From positions 124,001 through 188,000 of the forward strand of contig CACOKN010000002.1 in the NCBI GenBank assembly GCA_902627805.1: a stretch of 64,000 nucleotides of DNA, written 5' to 3'. The position numbers and the translations under genes were made by a program. The notes under the pieces are model-generated. The model was not told where the DNA came from. It ran no database searches and worked only from the letters and a program-made list of their open reading frames with translations. This DNA comes from an uncultured Pelagibacteraceae bacterium (GTDB taxonomy: Bacteria > Pseudomonadota > Alphaproteobacteria > Pelagibacterales > Pelagibacteraceae). Shown piece by piece: positions 52,105 to 61,653 of the stretch; the stretch's first letter is position 1; the number at the start of each line of letters is the position of its first letter.

Positions 52105-52410
52105 CTACCAACTTGATTTAATTAAACCTGGTATCTTTCCTTGCAGACCTAATTGTCTTAATGCAATTCTTGATATTTTCAATTTTCTATAAACTCCGTG
52201 AGGTCTTCCGGTGATCTGACATCTATTCATCACTCTTACTTTCGCAGAGTTTCTAGGTAATTTTGATAATTTTTGTTGCGCTTTAAATCTTTCCTCAAAA
52301 GGGAGTTTTTTATTCATAATAATCTTTTTTAACTTTTGCCTTTTTTTAAATAGCCTGTCCGATAATTTTATTCGTTTATTGTTCTTGTTTATTGAGCTTA
52401 ATTTAGCCAT
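52105..52410 (-). CDS. rpsN: 30S ribosomal protein S14 (zinc-independent type)
   Basis: [52 protein letters not shown]; no CxxC pairs. Confidence 0.97.
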   Translation of the reverse strand: MAKLSSINKNNKRIKLSDRLFKKRQKLKKIIMNKKLPFEERFKAQQKLSKLPRNSAKVRVMNRCQITGRPHGVYRKLKISRIALRQLGLQGKIPGLIKSSW

Positions 52411-52411
52411 T

Positions 52412-52966
52412 TTAGTTATCTCCTTTTTTAATAAATGGAAAATTTAATTTTTCTAAAAGAGCAAAACTATGCTCTTTATTTTTAGCTGATATTACAATTA
52501 CAATATCAATACCACGAACCTTATCAGCACGATCAAAACTTACCTCAGGAAATATGATATGTTCTTTAACACCAAATGTGTAATTTCCAAATTTATCAAA
52601 ACCATTTGCGGACAGACCTCTAAAATCTTTAATCCTTGGTAAAGCTATATTCACAAGTCTATCTAAAAATTCATACATTTTGTCTTTTCTAAGTGTAACC
52701 TTTAAGCCAGCATTTGACCCTTTTCTTGTTTTAAAATTTGCAACTGATTTTTTAAATTTGGTTATCACAGGTTTTTGACCTGTTATCTTTGCTAAATCCT
52801 CCTCACAAGACTTTAATATTTTTGAGTCATTTCCATCTAATCCTAAGCCCATATTTAAAACAATTTTTTCAATTTTTGGACCCATGTACAAATTTTTAAA
52901 ACCAAATTGAGATTTTAATGCAGGTTGTATTTCTTTATAATAAAGTTCTTTTAATCTCGGAGTCAT
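52412..52966 (-). CDS. rplE: 50S ribosomal protein L5
   Basis: [62 protein letters not shown]. Confidence 0.98.
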   Translation of the reverse strand: MTPRLKELYYKEIQPALKSQFGFKNLYMGPKIEKIVLNMGLGLDGNDSKILKSCEEDLAKITGQKPVITKFKKSVANFKTRKGSNAGLKVTLRKDKMYEFLDRLVNIALPRIKDFRGLSANGFDKFGNYTFGVKEHIIFPEVSFDRADKVRGIDIVIVISAKNKEHSFALLEKLNFPFIKKGDN

Positions 52967-53214
52967 TATTTTTTAGCCTCAGTTTTTTTAGTTTTTGTTT
53001 TTTCGTCAATTAGTTTTAAATTTGATAAATGAATAAAACTTTCCTTTGAAAAAATTCCACCTTTTTTTTCCTTAGTTGTTTTTACGTGTCTCTTTACCAT
53101 ATTAATATCTTTAACTTTTGCTCTGTTGTTTGGTCTATCAATTTCAATTACTTCACCTTCTTTTTTTTTATCTCTGCCTGATAAAACTCGAACTTTTAAA
53201 CCTTTTTTAATCAT
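52966..53214 (-). CDS. rplX: 50S ribosomal protein L24
   Basis: [44 protein letters not shown]. Confidence 0.95.
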   Translation of the reverse strand: MIKKGLKVRVLSGRDKKKEGEVIEIDRPNNRAKVKDINMVKRHVKTTKEKKGGIFSKESFIHLSNLKLIDEKTKTKKTEAKK

Positions 53215-53582
53215 TACAAAACCTCTGGGGCTAATGAGATTATTTTCATTTGCCCTTTATTCCTTAATTCTCTAGTTACTGGACCAAAAATTCTAGTTCC
53301 TACTGGTTCACCTTTATCATCAACCAGAACAGCCGCGTTATTATCAAATCTTACTTTTGATCCATCATCCCTATGAATTCCTTTTTTTACTCTCACCACC
53401 ACTGCTTTGTGAACTGATCCTTTTTTTACTTTTCCCTTGGGAATTGCTTCTTTAACCGCAATCACTATCGTGTCTCCTATGCTTGCATATCTTCTTTTCG
53501 ATCCACCTAAGACTTTAATACATTCAATTTTCTTTGCCCCAGTGTTATCGGCTACATTTAATTCTGTTTGGACCTGTATCAT
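53214..53582 (-). CDS. rplN: 50S ribosomal protein L14
   Basis: [50 protein letters not shown]. Confidence 0.98.
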   Translation of the reverse strand: MIQVQTELNVADNTGAKKIECIKVLGGSKRRYASIGDTIVIAVKEAIPKGKVKKGSVHKAVVVRVKKGIHRDDGSKVRFDNNAAVLVDDKGEPVGTRIFGPVTRELRNKGQMKIISLAPEVL

Positions 53583-53818
53583 TATTTTGTGTTCTCCATT
53601 ACTTGGAATTTCTTATTTTTTGAGAAAGGTTTGCTCTCAATGATTGATACCTTGTCGCCAGTTTTAAATTTATTATTTTCATCATGGGCATTATATTTTT
53701 TTCTCACTTTTATTACTTTTTTTAATAATGGATGAGAATATTTTCGTTCAACTAAAACAGTTATAGTTTTGTTAGGTTTATCACTTACAACCACACCTGT
53801 TAATATTTTCTTAGGCAT
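53582..53818 (-). CDS. rpsQ: 30S ribosomal protein S17
   Basis: [44 protein letters not shown]. Confidence 0.96.
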   Translation of the reverse strand: MPKKILTGVVVSDKPNKTITVLVERKYSHPLLKKVIKVRKKYNAHDENNKFKTGDKVSIIESKPFSKNKKFQVMENTK

Positions 53819-54011
53819 TTAATTTTCCTTTTAATATTGTTTTTAATCTAGCAATTGTTTTTTTTGTTTCAATAATTTTTGCAGGATTTGTAATCTGTGA
53901 ATTCATCTTTTGAAATCTAAAATTAAATAAATCTTTTTTAAATTTATCAATACTTTTTATAATTTGATCTTTTGATAGTTTTTTAATTTCTTGTTTTTTC
54001 ATATTAGGCAA
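53811..54011 (-). CDS. rpmC: 50S ribosomal protein L29
   Basis: 66 aa; [33 protein letters not shown]. Confidence 0.94.
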   Translation of the reverse strand: MPNMKKQEIKKLSKDQIIKSIDKFKKDLFNFRFQKMNSQITNPAKIIETKKTIARLKTILKGKLNA

Positions 54012-54414
54012 ATCTCTTTATGGTTTTTGTTTTAATTGGCAATTTTGCAGATGCTTTATATAACGCTTCTTTGGCTATCTGTTCTGAAACACCATCTACT
54101 TCAAATAAAATTCTTCCTGGTTTTACACGACATGCATAGAATTCCGGAGAACCTTTTCCTTTACCCATACGTACTTCAATGGGTTTTTTAGAAACTGGAA
54201 TATTTGGAAAAATTCTTGTCCAAACTCTTCCTTGTCTTTTCATGTGCCTTGTTAGAGCAACTCTAGCAGCCTCTATTTGTTTACCAGTAACCCTATCAGG
54301 AGATAGTGCTTTTAACGCGTAGGCACCATAATTAATAAAATTTGCTCTTGAAGCAGTTCCATGAATTCTACCTTTATGAGCTTTTCTCCATTTTGTTCTA
54401 ACTGGCTGTAACAT
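54004..54414 (-). CDS. rplP: 50S ribosomal protein L16
   Basis: [67 protein letters not shown]. Confidence 0.98.
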   Translation of the reverse strand: MLQPVRTKWRKAHKGRIHGTASRANFINYGAYALKALSPDRVTGKQIEAARVALTRHMKRQGRVWTRIFPNIPVSKKPIEVRMGKGKGSPEFYACRVKPGRILFEVDGVSEQIAKEALYKASAKLPIKTKTIKRFA

Positions 54415-55095
54415 TTATTGTTTTCCTTCTTTAGGTGATGCTTTATTTGTTTCTTGACTAAATTCTTTTGCAAAAACTTCACCTTTATAAATCCAAACTT
54501 TTATTCCAATTATTCCATAAGTAGTAAGTGCCTCAGCCTCTGCATAATCAATATCTGCTCTTAATGTGTGCGATGGAATGCTGCCATCTCTTAACCATTC
54601 AGTTCTAGCAATTTCATTTCCACCCAATCTTCCGCTCACTGAAACTTTAATTCCTTTAGCGCCTAATCTTAAACAAGATTGCATTGCTCTTTTCATTGCT
54701 CTTCTATAAGAAATTCTTTTAACTAATTGTTGAGCAATATTTTCAGCAACTAGATAAGCGTTTGTTTCGGGTTTTTTAACTTCTTTAATATTTAAAGTAA
54801 CCTCATTAGAAGTAAATTTGGATAAATTATTTTTTATCTTATCAATATCACTACCTTTTTTTCCAATAACAAAACCTGGTCTAGAAGTGTAAATTGTAAC
54901 GTAACATTTGTTTGCTGTTCTTTCGATCATCACTTTTGAAACTCCAGAATTAATAACATTTTTTTTGATATATTCTCTTATTTTAAAATCTTCTATGAGA
55001 TAATTACCAAAATCTTTCTTTTTGGCGTACCAAACAGAGTCCCAACCTCTGTTAACACCTAATCTAAAACCTACCGGATTAACTTTTTGTCCCAT
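54415..55095 (-). CDS. rpsC: 30S ribosomal protein S3
   Basis: MGQKVNPVGFRLGVNRGWDSVWYAKK start at 55095; RPGFVIGKKGSDI; AMQSCLRLGAKGIKVSVSGRLGGNEIARTE. Confidence 0.98.
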   Translation of the reverse strand: MGQKVNPVGFRLGVNRGWDSVWYAKKKDFGNYLIEDFKIREYIKKNVINSGVSKVMIERTANKCYVTIYTSRPGFVIGKKGSDIDKIKNNLSKFTSNEVTLNIKEVKKPETNAYLVAENIAQQLVKRISYRRAMKRAMQSCLRLGAKGIKVSVSGRLGGNEIARTEWLRDGSIPSHTLRADIDYAEAEALTTYGIIGIKVWIYKGEVFAKEFSQETNKASPKEGKQ

Positions 55096-55477
55096 GACTC
55101 TCCATTTTTTTTGCCTCTGATAAAATAATTGTAACACTTGAATAAGGTTTTAAAATTGGTGCAGCTCTTCCTTTTGCTCTTGGTCTAAACCTCTTCATAG
55201 TAATTTTCTTTCCACAATAAGCTTCTTTAACCACAAGTTTATCAATATCATACTGAAAATTATTTTCTGCGTTTGCAACAGCAGATGAAATAGTCTTTCT
55301 GATATCACGAGTAATTCTTTTTTCTGAAAACTGAAGATCTCTAATAGCTAACTCTACTTTCTTCCCAACTATACCTTTTAAAATAGGATTAAGTTTTCTT
55401 ACACTAGATCTAATATTGTTGTTAATAGATTTCACTACTTTTTCTTTTTTTGTTACTAATTTCTTTTTTTTACTCAT
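55079..55477 (-). CDS. rplV: 50S ribosomal protein L22
   Basis: SSAVANAENNFQYDIDKLVVKEAYCGKKITMKRFRPRAKGRAAPILKPYSSVTIIL. Confidence 0.96.
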   Translation of the reverse strand: MSKKKKLVTKKEKVVKSINNNIRSSVRKLNPILKGIVGKKVELAIRDLQFSEKRITRDIRKTISSAVANAENNFQYDIDKLVVKEAYCGKKITMKRFRPRAKGRAAPILKPYSSVTIILSEAKKMESHGTKS

Positions 55478-55479
55478 AA

Positions 55480-55779
55480 TTATTTCTTAGCCTCTGCCTC
55501 AGCGGGTTTTGCTTTTTTATCTGCAGGTGTATGACCAAAAAAAGTTCTTGTTGGTGCAAATTCACCTAATTTGTGACCAACCATGTCTTCAGATATAGTA
55601 ATGGGAATAAATTTTTTTCCGTTATAAATCAAAAAACTGACTCCTACAAATTCTGGAATTATTGTTGATTTTCTTGACCAAGTCTTAATAGGAATTTTTT
55701 TTGGATCAGTCTTATATTTATCAACTTTTTTAATTAAACTTTCTTCCACAAAAGGTCCTTTCCATACTGCTCTAGCCAT
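55480..55779 (-). CDS. rpsS: 30S ribosomal protein S19
   Basis: [71 protein letters not shown]. Confidence 0.98.
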   Translation of the reverse strand: MARAVWKGPFVEESLIKKVDKYKTDPKKIPIKTWSRKSTIIPEFVGVSFLIYNGKKFIPITISEDMVGHKLGEFAPTRTFFGHTPADKKAKPAEAEAKK

Positions 55780-56618
55780 TATTTTGTATCCTTCCTTTTG
55801 TTTCTTCTCTTCACGATGTATTTATCAGTTCTTTTATTGTCTCTTGTTTTCAATCCTTTTGCTGATTGTCCTTTAGGGGAAACTGGATGTCTTCCACCCG
55901 CTGATTTACCTTCTCCACCACCATGCGGGTGATCTACTGGATTTTTAACAACACCCCTAGTATGTGGTCTTCTTCCTAACCATCGTGATCGTCCTGCTTT
56001 ACCAATTTTGATATTTTTTTGATCAGGGTTACTTAATACACCAATTGTTGCCAATGATCTTGAATCGATTTTTCTAACTTCTCCTGATGCTAATTTAATC
56101 AAACTATAATTTCCATCTAATCCACTAATCGTAACAGAAGTTCCAGCAGATCTTGCAATTTTACCTCCGCCTCCTGGTTGTATTTCAACATTGTGAATAT
56201 CGATACCAACTGGGATATCCTGCAAAGGCATGCAATTTCCAATTTTTATCTCTTTTTTTGATCCATTTTCAATTTTATCACCCACTTTTATTCTTTGTGG
56301 TGCTAGATAATATGCATATGAATTATCATCAAATTTTACCAACATAATGTAACAAGATCTGTTCGGATCATATTCAATTCTTTCAACTGTCGCAGGCACA
56401 TCAAATTTTTTTCTATAGAAGTCAACATGTCGATACATTTTTTTATGCCCACCAGCTCTATTTATAGATGTAATATGACCATTGTTGTTTCTCCCTTTCA
56501 TTGCATTTTTAGGTGAAACTAAAGATTTAAAAGGTTTACCTTTCCAAAGACCAGTTCTATCAACAAGAATTGTTCCTCTAGTAGATTTTGTATATGGTTT
56601 AAAAGTTTTTAGTGCCAT
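55779..56618 (-). CDS. rplB: 50S ribosomal protein L2
   Basis: [49 protein letters not shown]. Confidence 0.99.
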   Translation of the reverse strand: MALKTFKPYTKSTRGTILVDRTGLWKGKPFKSLVSPKNAMKGRNNNGHITSINRAGGHKKMYRHVDFYRKKFDVPATVERIEYDPNRSCYIMLVKFDDNSYAYYLAPQRIKVGDKIENGSKKEIKIGNCMPLQDIPVGIDIHNVEIQPGGGGKIARSAGTSVTISGLDGNYSLIKLASGEVRKIDSRSLATIGVLSNPDQKNIKIGKAGRSRWLGRRPHTRGVVKNPVDHPHGGGEGKSAGGRHPVSPKGQSAKGLKTRDNKRTDKYIVKRRNKRKDTK

Positions 56619-56619
56619 T

Positions 56620-56913
56620 TTAAATTCCGGTTGTTAAATCAATACTTTGACCTTTTTTAAGTGTTATAATTGCTTTTTTAAAACCAGAGACTTTAACTTT
56701 TCTTCCTCTAGTTAATTTAGTTCTATTTTGTTTATTGATAATATTTACCTTTGTAACATTTACTTTAAAGATTTTTTCAATATTAATTTTTATATTTTTC
56801 TTATTTGCTTTTGATGGCACTTTAAATACAATCTTATTTTGTTCTGACAAATTTGTTGATTTTTCTGTCACTAAAGGTGATAAAATTTTGTCGTATAAGT
56901 GTATTTTTCCCAT
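56620..56913 (-). CDS. rplW: 50S ribosomal protein L23
   Basis: LYDKILSPLVTEKSTNLSEQNKIVFKVPSKANKKNIKINIEKIFKVNVTKVNI. Confidence 0.94.
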   Translation of the reverse strand: MGKIHLYDKILSPLVTEKSTNLSEQNKIVFKVPSKANKKNIKINIEKIFKVNVTKVNIINKQNRTKLTRGRKVKVSGFKKAIITLKKGQSIDLTTGI

Positions 56914-56914
56914 C

Positions 56915-57538
56915 TTAAGCATACCTCTTTTCTAATTCTTTTACAGATGTTTCGGTAAATACAACTTTTTTAAACTTAACTAAATCAAACGCACTAAAAT
57001 GATTAATGTCTGTTACTTTAATATTTGGAATATTTCTAATTGATTTTTCAACATTATCTTTTGAGGTTTTGTCTAAGATTATTATTGAATTGGATATTTG
57101 AAATTTCTTTAAAATTAAATTCATCTCTTTAGTTTTTTTTATCTTAGTATTAAAATCGCTAAAAATTAGAAGGTTGTTATTCTTTATCTTGTCACTAATT
57201 AAAGATGCTATACTTTGTTTTTTTTCACTCTTATTTAATTTTCTTTTTTTATAGGATAGTTCTCCTTTAGGTCCATGAGCTATACCACCACCAACAAAGA
57301 TTGGGGCTTTTCTACTAGCATGTCTAGCATTACCTGTTCCTTTTTGTGCATAAATTTTTGACGTTGGACCTGAAACTTCATTTTGCTGCTTGGTTTTTGC
57401 GTGTCTACCTTTATAATTAGCATTAGTCTTATATAAAACTGTATTCACTAATCTCTTATTAATCTTAACTGAAAAAATCTTATCTAAAACTTCAATAGAA
57501 CTTTTTTTACCATCTAAATTAATTTTATCGACTTTCAT
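56915..57538 (-). CDS. rplD: 50S ribosomal protein L4
   Basis: GPTSKIYAQKGTGNARHASRKAPIFVGGGIAHGPK. Confidence 0.96.
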   Translation of the reverse strand: MKVDKINLDGKKSSIEVLDKIFSVKINKRLVNTVLYKTNANYKGRHAKTKQQNEVSGPTSKIYAQKGTGNARHASRKAPIFVGGGIAHGPKGELSYKKRKLNKSEKKQSIASLISDKIKNNNLLIFSDFNTKIKKTKEMNLILKKFQISNSIIILDKTSKDNVEKSIRNIPNIKVTDINHFSAFDLVKFKKVVFTETSVKELEKRYA

Positions 57539-58248
57539 TATTTTTTCTTTTTCTCCGGTGTTTTCTTTGCTAATTCAGCAGCTTTTTGTTTTTCACTGAT
57601 TGTCATTTTTTTTATATTTTTAACTGAACCTCTTACTAGAATTTCAGAATTTTTTGCTCCTGGGATAGATCCTTTCAAATATAAAAGTTCATTTTCTAGA
57701 TCAGTTTTGATAATTTCAATATTTTGCATAGTTCTTAATTTATCTCCCATATGTCCAGCCATTTTTTTCCCTTTAAATACCTTGCCAGGATCTTGTCTTT
57801 GACCTGTTGAACCATGTGATCTATGTGAAATTGAAACCCCGTGTGTAGCTCTTAAACCTCCAAAATTGTGCCTTTTCATAGCGCCTGCAAAACCTTTTCC
57901 AATTGTTTTTGATCTAGTATCTACAAATTTAACATCTTTAAAAATCTCTAATCCAAATTCATTTCCCTCTTTATAATTTTCAATGTTTTGAACTCTATAT
58001 TCTTTAAGTTTCTTTTTAGCTTCAGTATTTCTTTTAGAAAAATAACCTTTCATAGCTTTTGTAAGTTTTGAACTTTTAATCTTACCGTATCCAAGTTGAA
58101 CTGCAGTGTAACCTCTTTTTTCTTTATCTATCACCTGGATTACTCTCGCTTTTTCTATTTTTAGTACAGTAACTGGCACCAATTGACCAGATTTATAAAA
58201 TTCTCTAGTCATTCCAATTTTTTTTCCTAATAAAGCAATCTCACTCAT
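57538..58248 (-). CDS. rplC: 50S ribosomal protein L3
   Basis: ALLGKKIGMTREFYKSGQLVPVTVLK; GFAGAMKRHNFGGLRATHGVSISHRSHGSTGQRQDPGKVFKGKKMAGHMG. Confidence 0.98.
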   Translation of the reverse strand: MSEIALLGKKIGMTREFYKSGQLVPVTVLKIEKARVIQVIDKEKRGYTAVQLGYGKIKSSKLTKAMKGYFSKRNTEAKKKLKEYRVQNIENYKEGNEFGLEIFKDVKFVDTRSKTIGKGFAGAMKRHNFGGLRATHGVSISHRSHGSTGQRQDPGKVFKGKKMAGHMGDKLRTMQNIEIIKTDLENELLYLKGSIPGAKNSEILVRGSVKNIKKMTISEKQKAAELAKKTPEKKKK

Positions 58249-58250
58249 AA

Positions 58251-58559
58251 TTATATCTTTATCTCCACATCAACACCTGATGCTAAATCTAACTTCATTA
58301 AAGCCTCGACAGTTTGTGGAGTTGGCTCAATTATATCAATTAATCTTTTATGAGTCCTTGACTCAAATTGTTCTCTACTTTTTTTATCTATATGAGGAGA
58401 TCTTAAAACTGTATATCTTTCAATCCTGGTTGGTAATGGAATTGGACCTTTAATTGTAGCTCCAGTTCTTTTAACTGTATTAACTATTTCCTCAGTCGAA
58501 GCATCTAGAATTTTATTGTCGTAAGCTCTGAGTTTAATTCTAATATTCTGTTTTTCCAT
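58251..58559 (-). CDS. rpsJ: 30S ribosomal protein S10
   Basis: [40 protein letters not shown]. Confidence 0.98.
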   Translation of the reverse strand: MEKQNIRIKLRAYDNKILDASTEEIVNTVKRTGATIKGPIPLPTRIERYTVLRSPHIDKKSREQFESRTHKRLIDIIEPTPQTVEALMKLDLASGVDVEIKI

Positions 58560-58560
58560 T

Positions 58561-60639
58561 TTAGCCTGCTATTTTTTTTGTTACTTCGTCTTGAACATTT
58601 TGTGGAACTTTTGCATAATGATCAAAAAACATTGAATATTGTGCTCGCCCTTGTGACATTGATCTTAAGCTATTAATGTATCCAAACATATTTGCTAAAG
58701 GCACCATTGCAGTTATTACTGTTGCATTACCTCTTTGTTCTTGTGTACTTATTTGTCCTCTTCGACTATTTAAATCTCCAATAACATCACCCATATAGTC
58801 TTCGGGCGTTACTACCTCAACTCTCATGACTGGCTCTAGTAATTTTAAACCACCTTTTGTACAAGCATCTTTGAAACATGCTCTACTTGCGAGTTCAAAA
58901 GCTAATACGCTAGAATCAACATCATGGTGTAAACCATCTAAAATTGTAACTTTATAATCAATCATTGGAAACCCTGCTAAAATCCCACCATCAGAAACTG
59001 TTTCAATACCTTTTTCAACGCCTGGAATAAACTCTTTTGGAATTGCTCCACCTTTAATTTTACTTTCAACAGCTCTCCCTTTGCCAGGTTCTTGAGGTTC
59101 TACTAATAATTTTACTTTTGCAAATTGTCCTGCACCACCACTTTGTTTTTTGTGCGTGTATTCTACTTCTGATGAGTTTTCTATTGTTTCTCTGTATGCT
59201 ACTTGTGGAGCTCCGACATTAGCTTCGACTTTAAATTCTCTTTTCATTCTATCAACAATGATATCTAAGTGTAATTCACCCATCCCTTTAATAATTGTTT
59301 GTCCAGACTCTTCATCAGATGAAACTCTAAATGAGGGATCTTCTTTGGCTAATCTACCCAAAGCTTCACCCATTTTTTCCTGGTCGGCTTTTGTTTTTGG
59401 TTCAACTGCAATTTCAATTACTGGGTCAGGAAATTCCATTGGTTCTAGAAGGATTGGGTTATCCTTATTGCATAACGTGTGACCAGTAATGGTATTTTTC
59501 AAGCCAGCTAGTGATACGATATCACCTGCATTTGCTTCCTTGATATCCTCTCTAGAGTTTGCATGCATTAATAACATTCTACCAACTCTTTCTTCTTTTT
59601 CTTTTGAGGAATTATACACAGCCGTTCCTGTTTTTATTGTACCTGAATAAATTCTAATAAATGTTAATGATCCTACAAATGGGTCATTTGCTACTTTAAA
59701 TGCTAACGCAGAAAATGGTGCACCATCATCAAATTTCATCTCAATTTCATCCTCTGATCCCAATTTAGTTCCTTTAATTGAACCAATATCAATGGGGCTT
59801 GGAAGATAGTTAATCACCGCATCAAGTAGTGGCTGAACACCCTTATTTTTAAAAGCTGAACCAGTTAATACAGGAACAAAATCAAAGTTTAATGTTCCTT
59901 TTCTTATACACTTAATCAAATCTTCTTCTTTAATTTCTTCACCATTTAGATAAGACTCCATCAGTTTTTCGTCTTGCTCTACAGCCAATTCAACTAATTC
60001 TGTTCGATATTTTTGAGAGATTTCTTTGAGATCCTCAGGGATTTCTTTATATTCCCATTCAGCACCTAGAGCCTCATTTTTCCAAACTTGTGCTTTCATT
60101 TTAACAAGGTCAACAACACCGGTTAAAGAAGCTTCAATACCTATTGGTACTTGTATGACCAATGGTTTTGCTCCCAATCTGTCTTTGATCATATCTACAC
60201 ACCTAAAAAAGTCTGCACCAGTTCTATCTAACTTATTTACAAAACAAATTCTCGGTACTTTATATTTGTCAGCTTGTCGCCACACTGTTTCTGATTGAGG
60301 TTCCACACCTGCTACACCATCAAATACTGCAACCGCACCATCTAGTACCTTAAGTGATCTTTCAACTTCAATGGTAAAATCTACGTGACCTGGTGTATCG
60401 ATAATATTAATTCTGTGATCTTGCCAAAAGCAGGTTGTTGCAGCTGATGTGATTGTAATTCCTCTTTCTTGCTCTTGTTCCATCCAATCCATGGTAGCTG
60501 CACCATCGTGAACTTCACCAATTTTATGGCTTTTACCTGTGTAATATAAAATTCTTTCAGTTGTAGTTGTTTTACCAGCATCTATGTGGGCCATGATCCC
60601 AATATTTCTATATTTGTCTAATGTATGAGTTCTGGCCAT
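58561..60639 (-). CDS. fusA: Elongation factor G
   Basis: [58 protein letters not shown]. Confidence 0.99.
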   Translation of the reverse strand: MARTHTLDKYRNIGIMAHIDAGKTTTTERILYYTGKSHKIGEVHDGAATMDWMEQEQERGITITSAATTCFWQDHRINIIDTPGHVDFTIEVERSLKVLDGAVAVFDGVAGVEPQSETVWRQADKYKVPRICFVNKLDRTGADFFRCVDMIKDRLGAKPLVIQVPIGIEASLTGVVDLVKMKAQVWKNEALGAEWEYKEIPEDLKEISQKYRTELVELAVEQDEKLMESYLNGEEIKEEDLIKCIRKGTLNFDFVPVLTGSAFKNKGVQPLLDAVINYLPSPIDIGSIKGTKLGSEDEIEMKFDDGAPFSALAFKVANDPFVGSLTFIRIYSGTIKTGTAVYNSSKEKEERVGRMLLMHANSREDIKEANAGDIVSLAGLKNTITGHTLCNKDNPILLEPMEFPDPVIEIAVEPKTKADQEKMGEALGRLAKEDPSFRVSSDEESGQTIIKGMGELHLDIIVDRMKREFKVEANVGAPQVAYRETIENSSEVEYTHKKQSGGAGQFAKVKLLVEPQEPGKGRAVESKIKGGAIPKEFIPGVEKGIETVSDGGILAGFPMIDYKVTILDGLHHDVDSSVLAFELASRACFKDACTKGGLKLLEPVMRVEVVTPEDYMGDVIGDLNSRRGQISTQEQRGNATVITAMVPLANMFGYINSLRSMSQGRAQYSMFFDHYAKVPQNVQDEVTKKIAG

Positions 60640-60645
60640 AATATT

Positions 60646-61116
60646 TTACCACCTAAAATGTGCAAAAGCCTTATTAGATTCTGCCATTTTATGTACATCT
60701 TCTTTTTTCTTTACAGCTGCACCTTTTTTTTCATATGCATCATAAAGTTCGTTAAAAATTTTATCAGACATATGTTTATCTTTTCTTTTTCTTGCTGAAT
60801 CTATAAGCCATCTGATAGCTAGAGCTTGTGCTCTTTTACTTTTAACTTCAACTGGAACTTGATATGTAGCCCCACCTACTCTTCGTGATCTTACTTCTAC
60901 AGTAGGTTTGATATTATTAATTGCTTCATTAAAAATATTAATAGGTTCATCTTTTGATTTTGTTTTTATCTTTTCGATTGCATCATAAACTATTTTAGTA
61001 GCTACTCCTCTTTTGCCATCGTACATAATATTATTAATTAATTTAGGTATAATTGTGGAATTAAATTTTGGATCAGGAACAATATTTTTTTTTGGTTGTG
61101 TTTTTTTTCTAGACAT
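60646..61116 (-). CDS. rpsG: 30S ribosomal protein S7
   Basis: LINNIMYDGKRGVATKIVYDAIEKI; VEVRSRRVGGATYQVPVEVKSKRAQALAIRWLIDSARKR. Confidence 0.98.
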   Translation of the reverse strand: MSRKKTQPKKNIVPDPKFNSTIIPKLINNIMYDGKRGVATKIVYDAIEKIKTKSKDEPINIFNEAINNIKPTVEVRSRRVGGATYQVPVEVKSKRAQALAIRWLIDSARKRKDKHMSDKIFNELYDAYEKKGAAVKKKEDVHKMAESNKAFAHFRW

Positions 61117-61118
61117 GT

Positions 61119-61490
61119 CTATTTACCTTTTTTTGTTCCGTATAAAGATCTTCTTTTCTTTCTATTTGCCACTCCCTGTGTATCAAGATTACCTCTTAAA
61201 ATATGATAACGAACACCTGGTAAATCTTTTACCCTACCGCCTCTAATTAGAACGACAGAGTGCTCTTGAAGATTATGACCTTCTCCAGGTATATATGCTG
61301 TTACTTCAAAACCATTTGATAACCTCACTCTAGCAACTTTTCTAAGAGCAGAATTAGGTTTTTTTGGAGTTGTAGTATAAACTTTTACACAAACACCTCG
61401 TTTAAGAGGTTGTTTTTGTAATGCAGGAACTTTGTTCCTAGCAATAGATTTGGCTCTTTTTTTTCTTAACAACTGGTTAATAGTCGGCAT
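61119..61490 (-). CDS. rpsL: 30S ribosomal protein S12
   Basis: [60 protein letters not shown]. Confidence 0.99.
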   Translation of the reverse strand: MPTINQLLRKKRAKSIARNKVPALQKQPLKRGVCVKVYTTTPKKPNSALRKVARVRLSNGFEVTAYIPGEGHNLQEHSVVLIRGGRVKDLPGVRYHILRGNLDTQGVANRKKRRSLYGTKKGK

Positions 61491-61521
61491 ATTTTAAATT
61501 TAAATTGTTTATTTTTGAATG

Positions 61522-61573
61522 AAATAACTGACAGGTTATTTGTGGCAGCGTTTAGTGTCTAAAGTTAACACTA
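61522..61573 (-). promoter_or_regulatory. Two inverted repeats in the rpoC-rpsL intergenic region (candidate rpsL leader structures)
   Basis: AAATAAC(61522-61528)/GTTATTT(61535-61541), 6-nt loop; TAGTGT(61553-61558)/ACACTA(61568-61573), 9-nt loop. Confidence 0.4.
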
Positions 61574-61653
61574 CATTCCAACCAAAAAATATCGCCAAAT
61601 TACTTATTAATTTAATTTTGTCAAACTAAAACTAGTTGGCAAAAGTGTTATTT

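Noticed and set aside
55096-55137. Extended start of rpsC (MLQLFYQRQKKWRV...)
   Set aside because: S3 begins with MGQKVNP; the extension overlaps the rplV 3' end.
60381-60581. 66-aa reverse ORF inside fusA
   Set aside because: Out-of-frame within the conserved G domain of EF-G.
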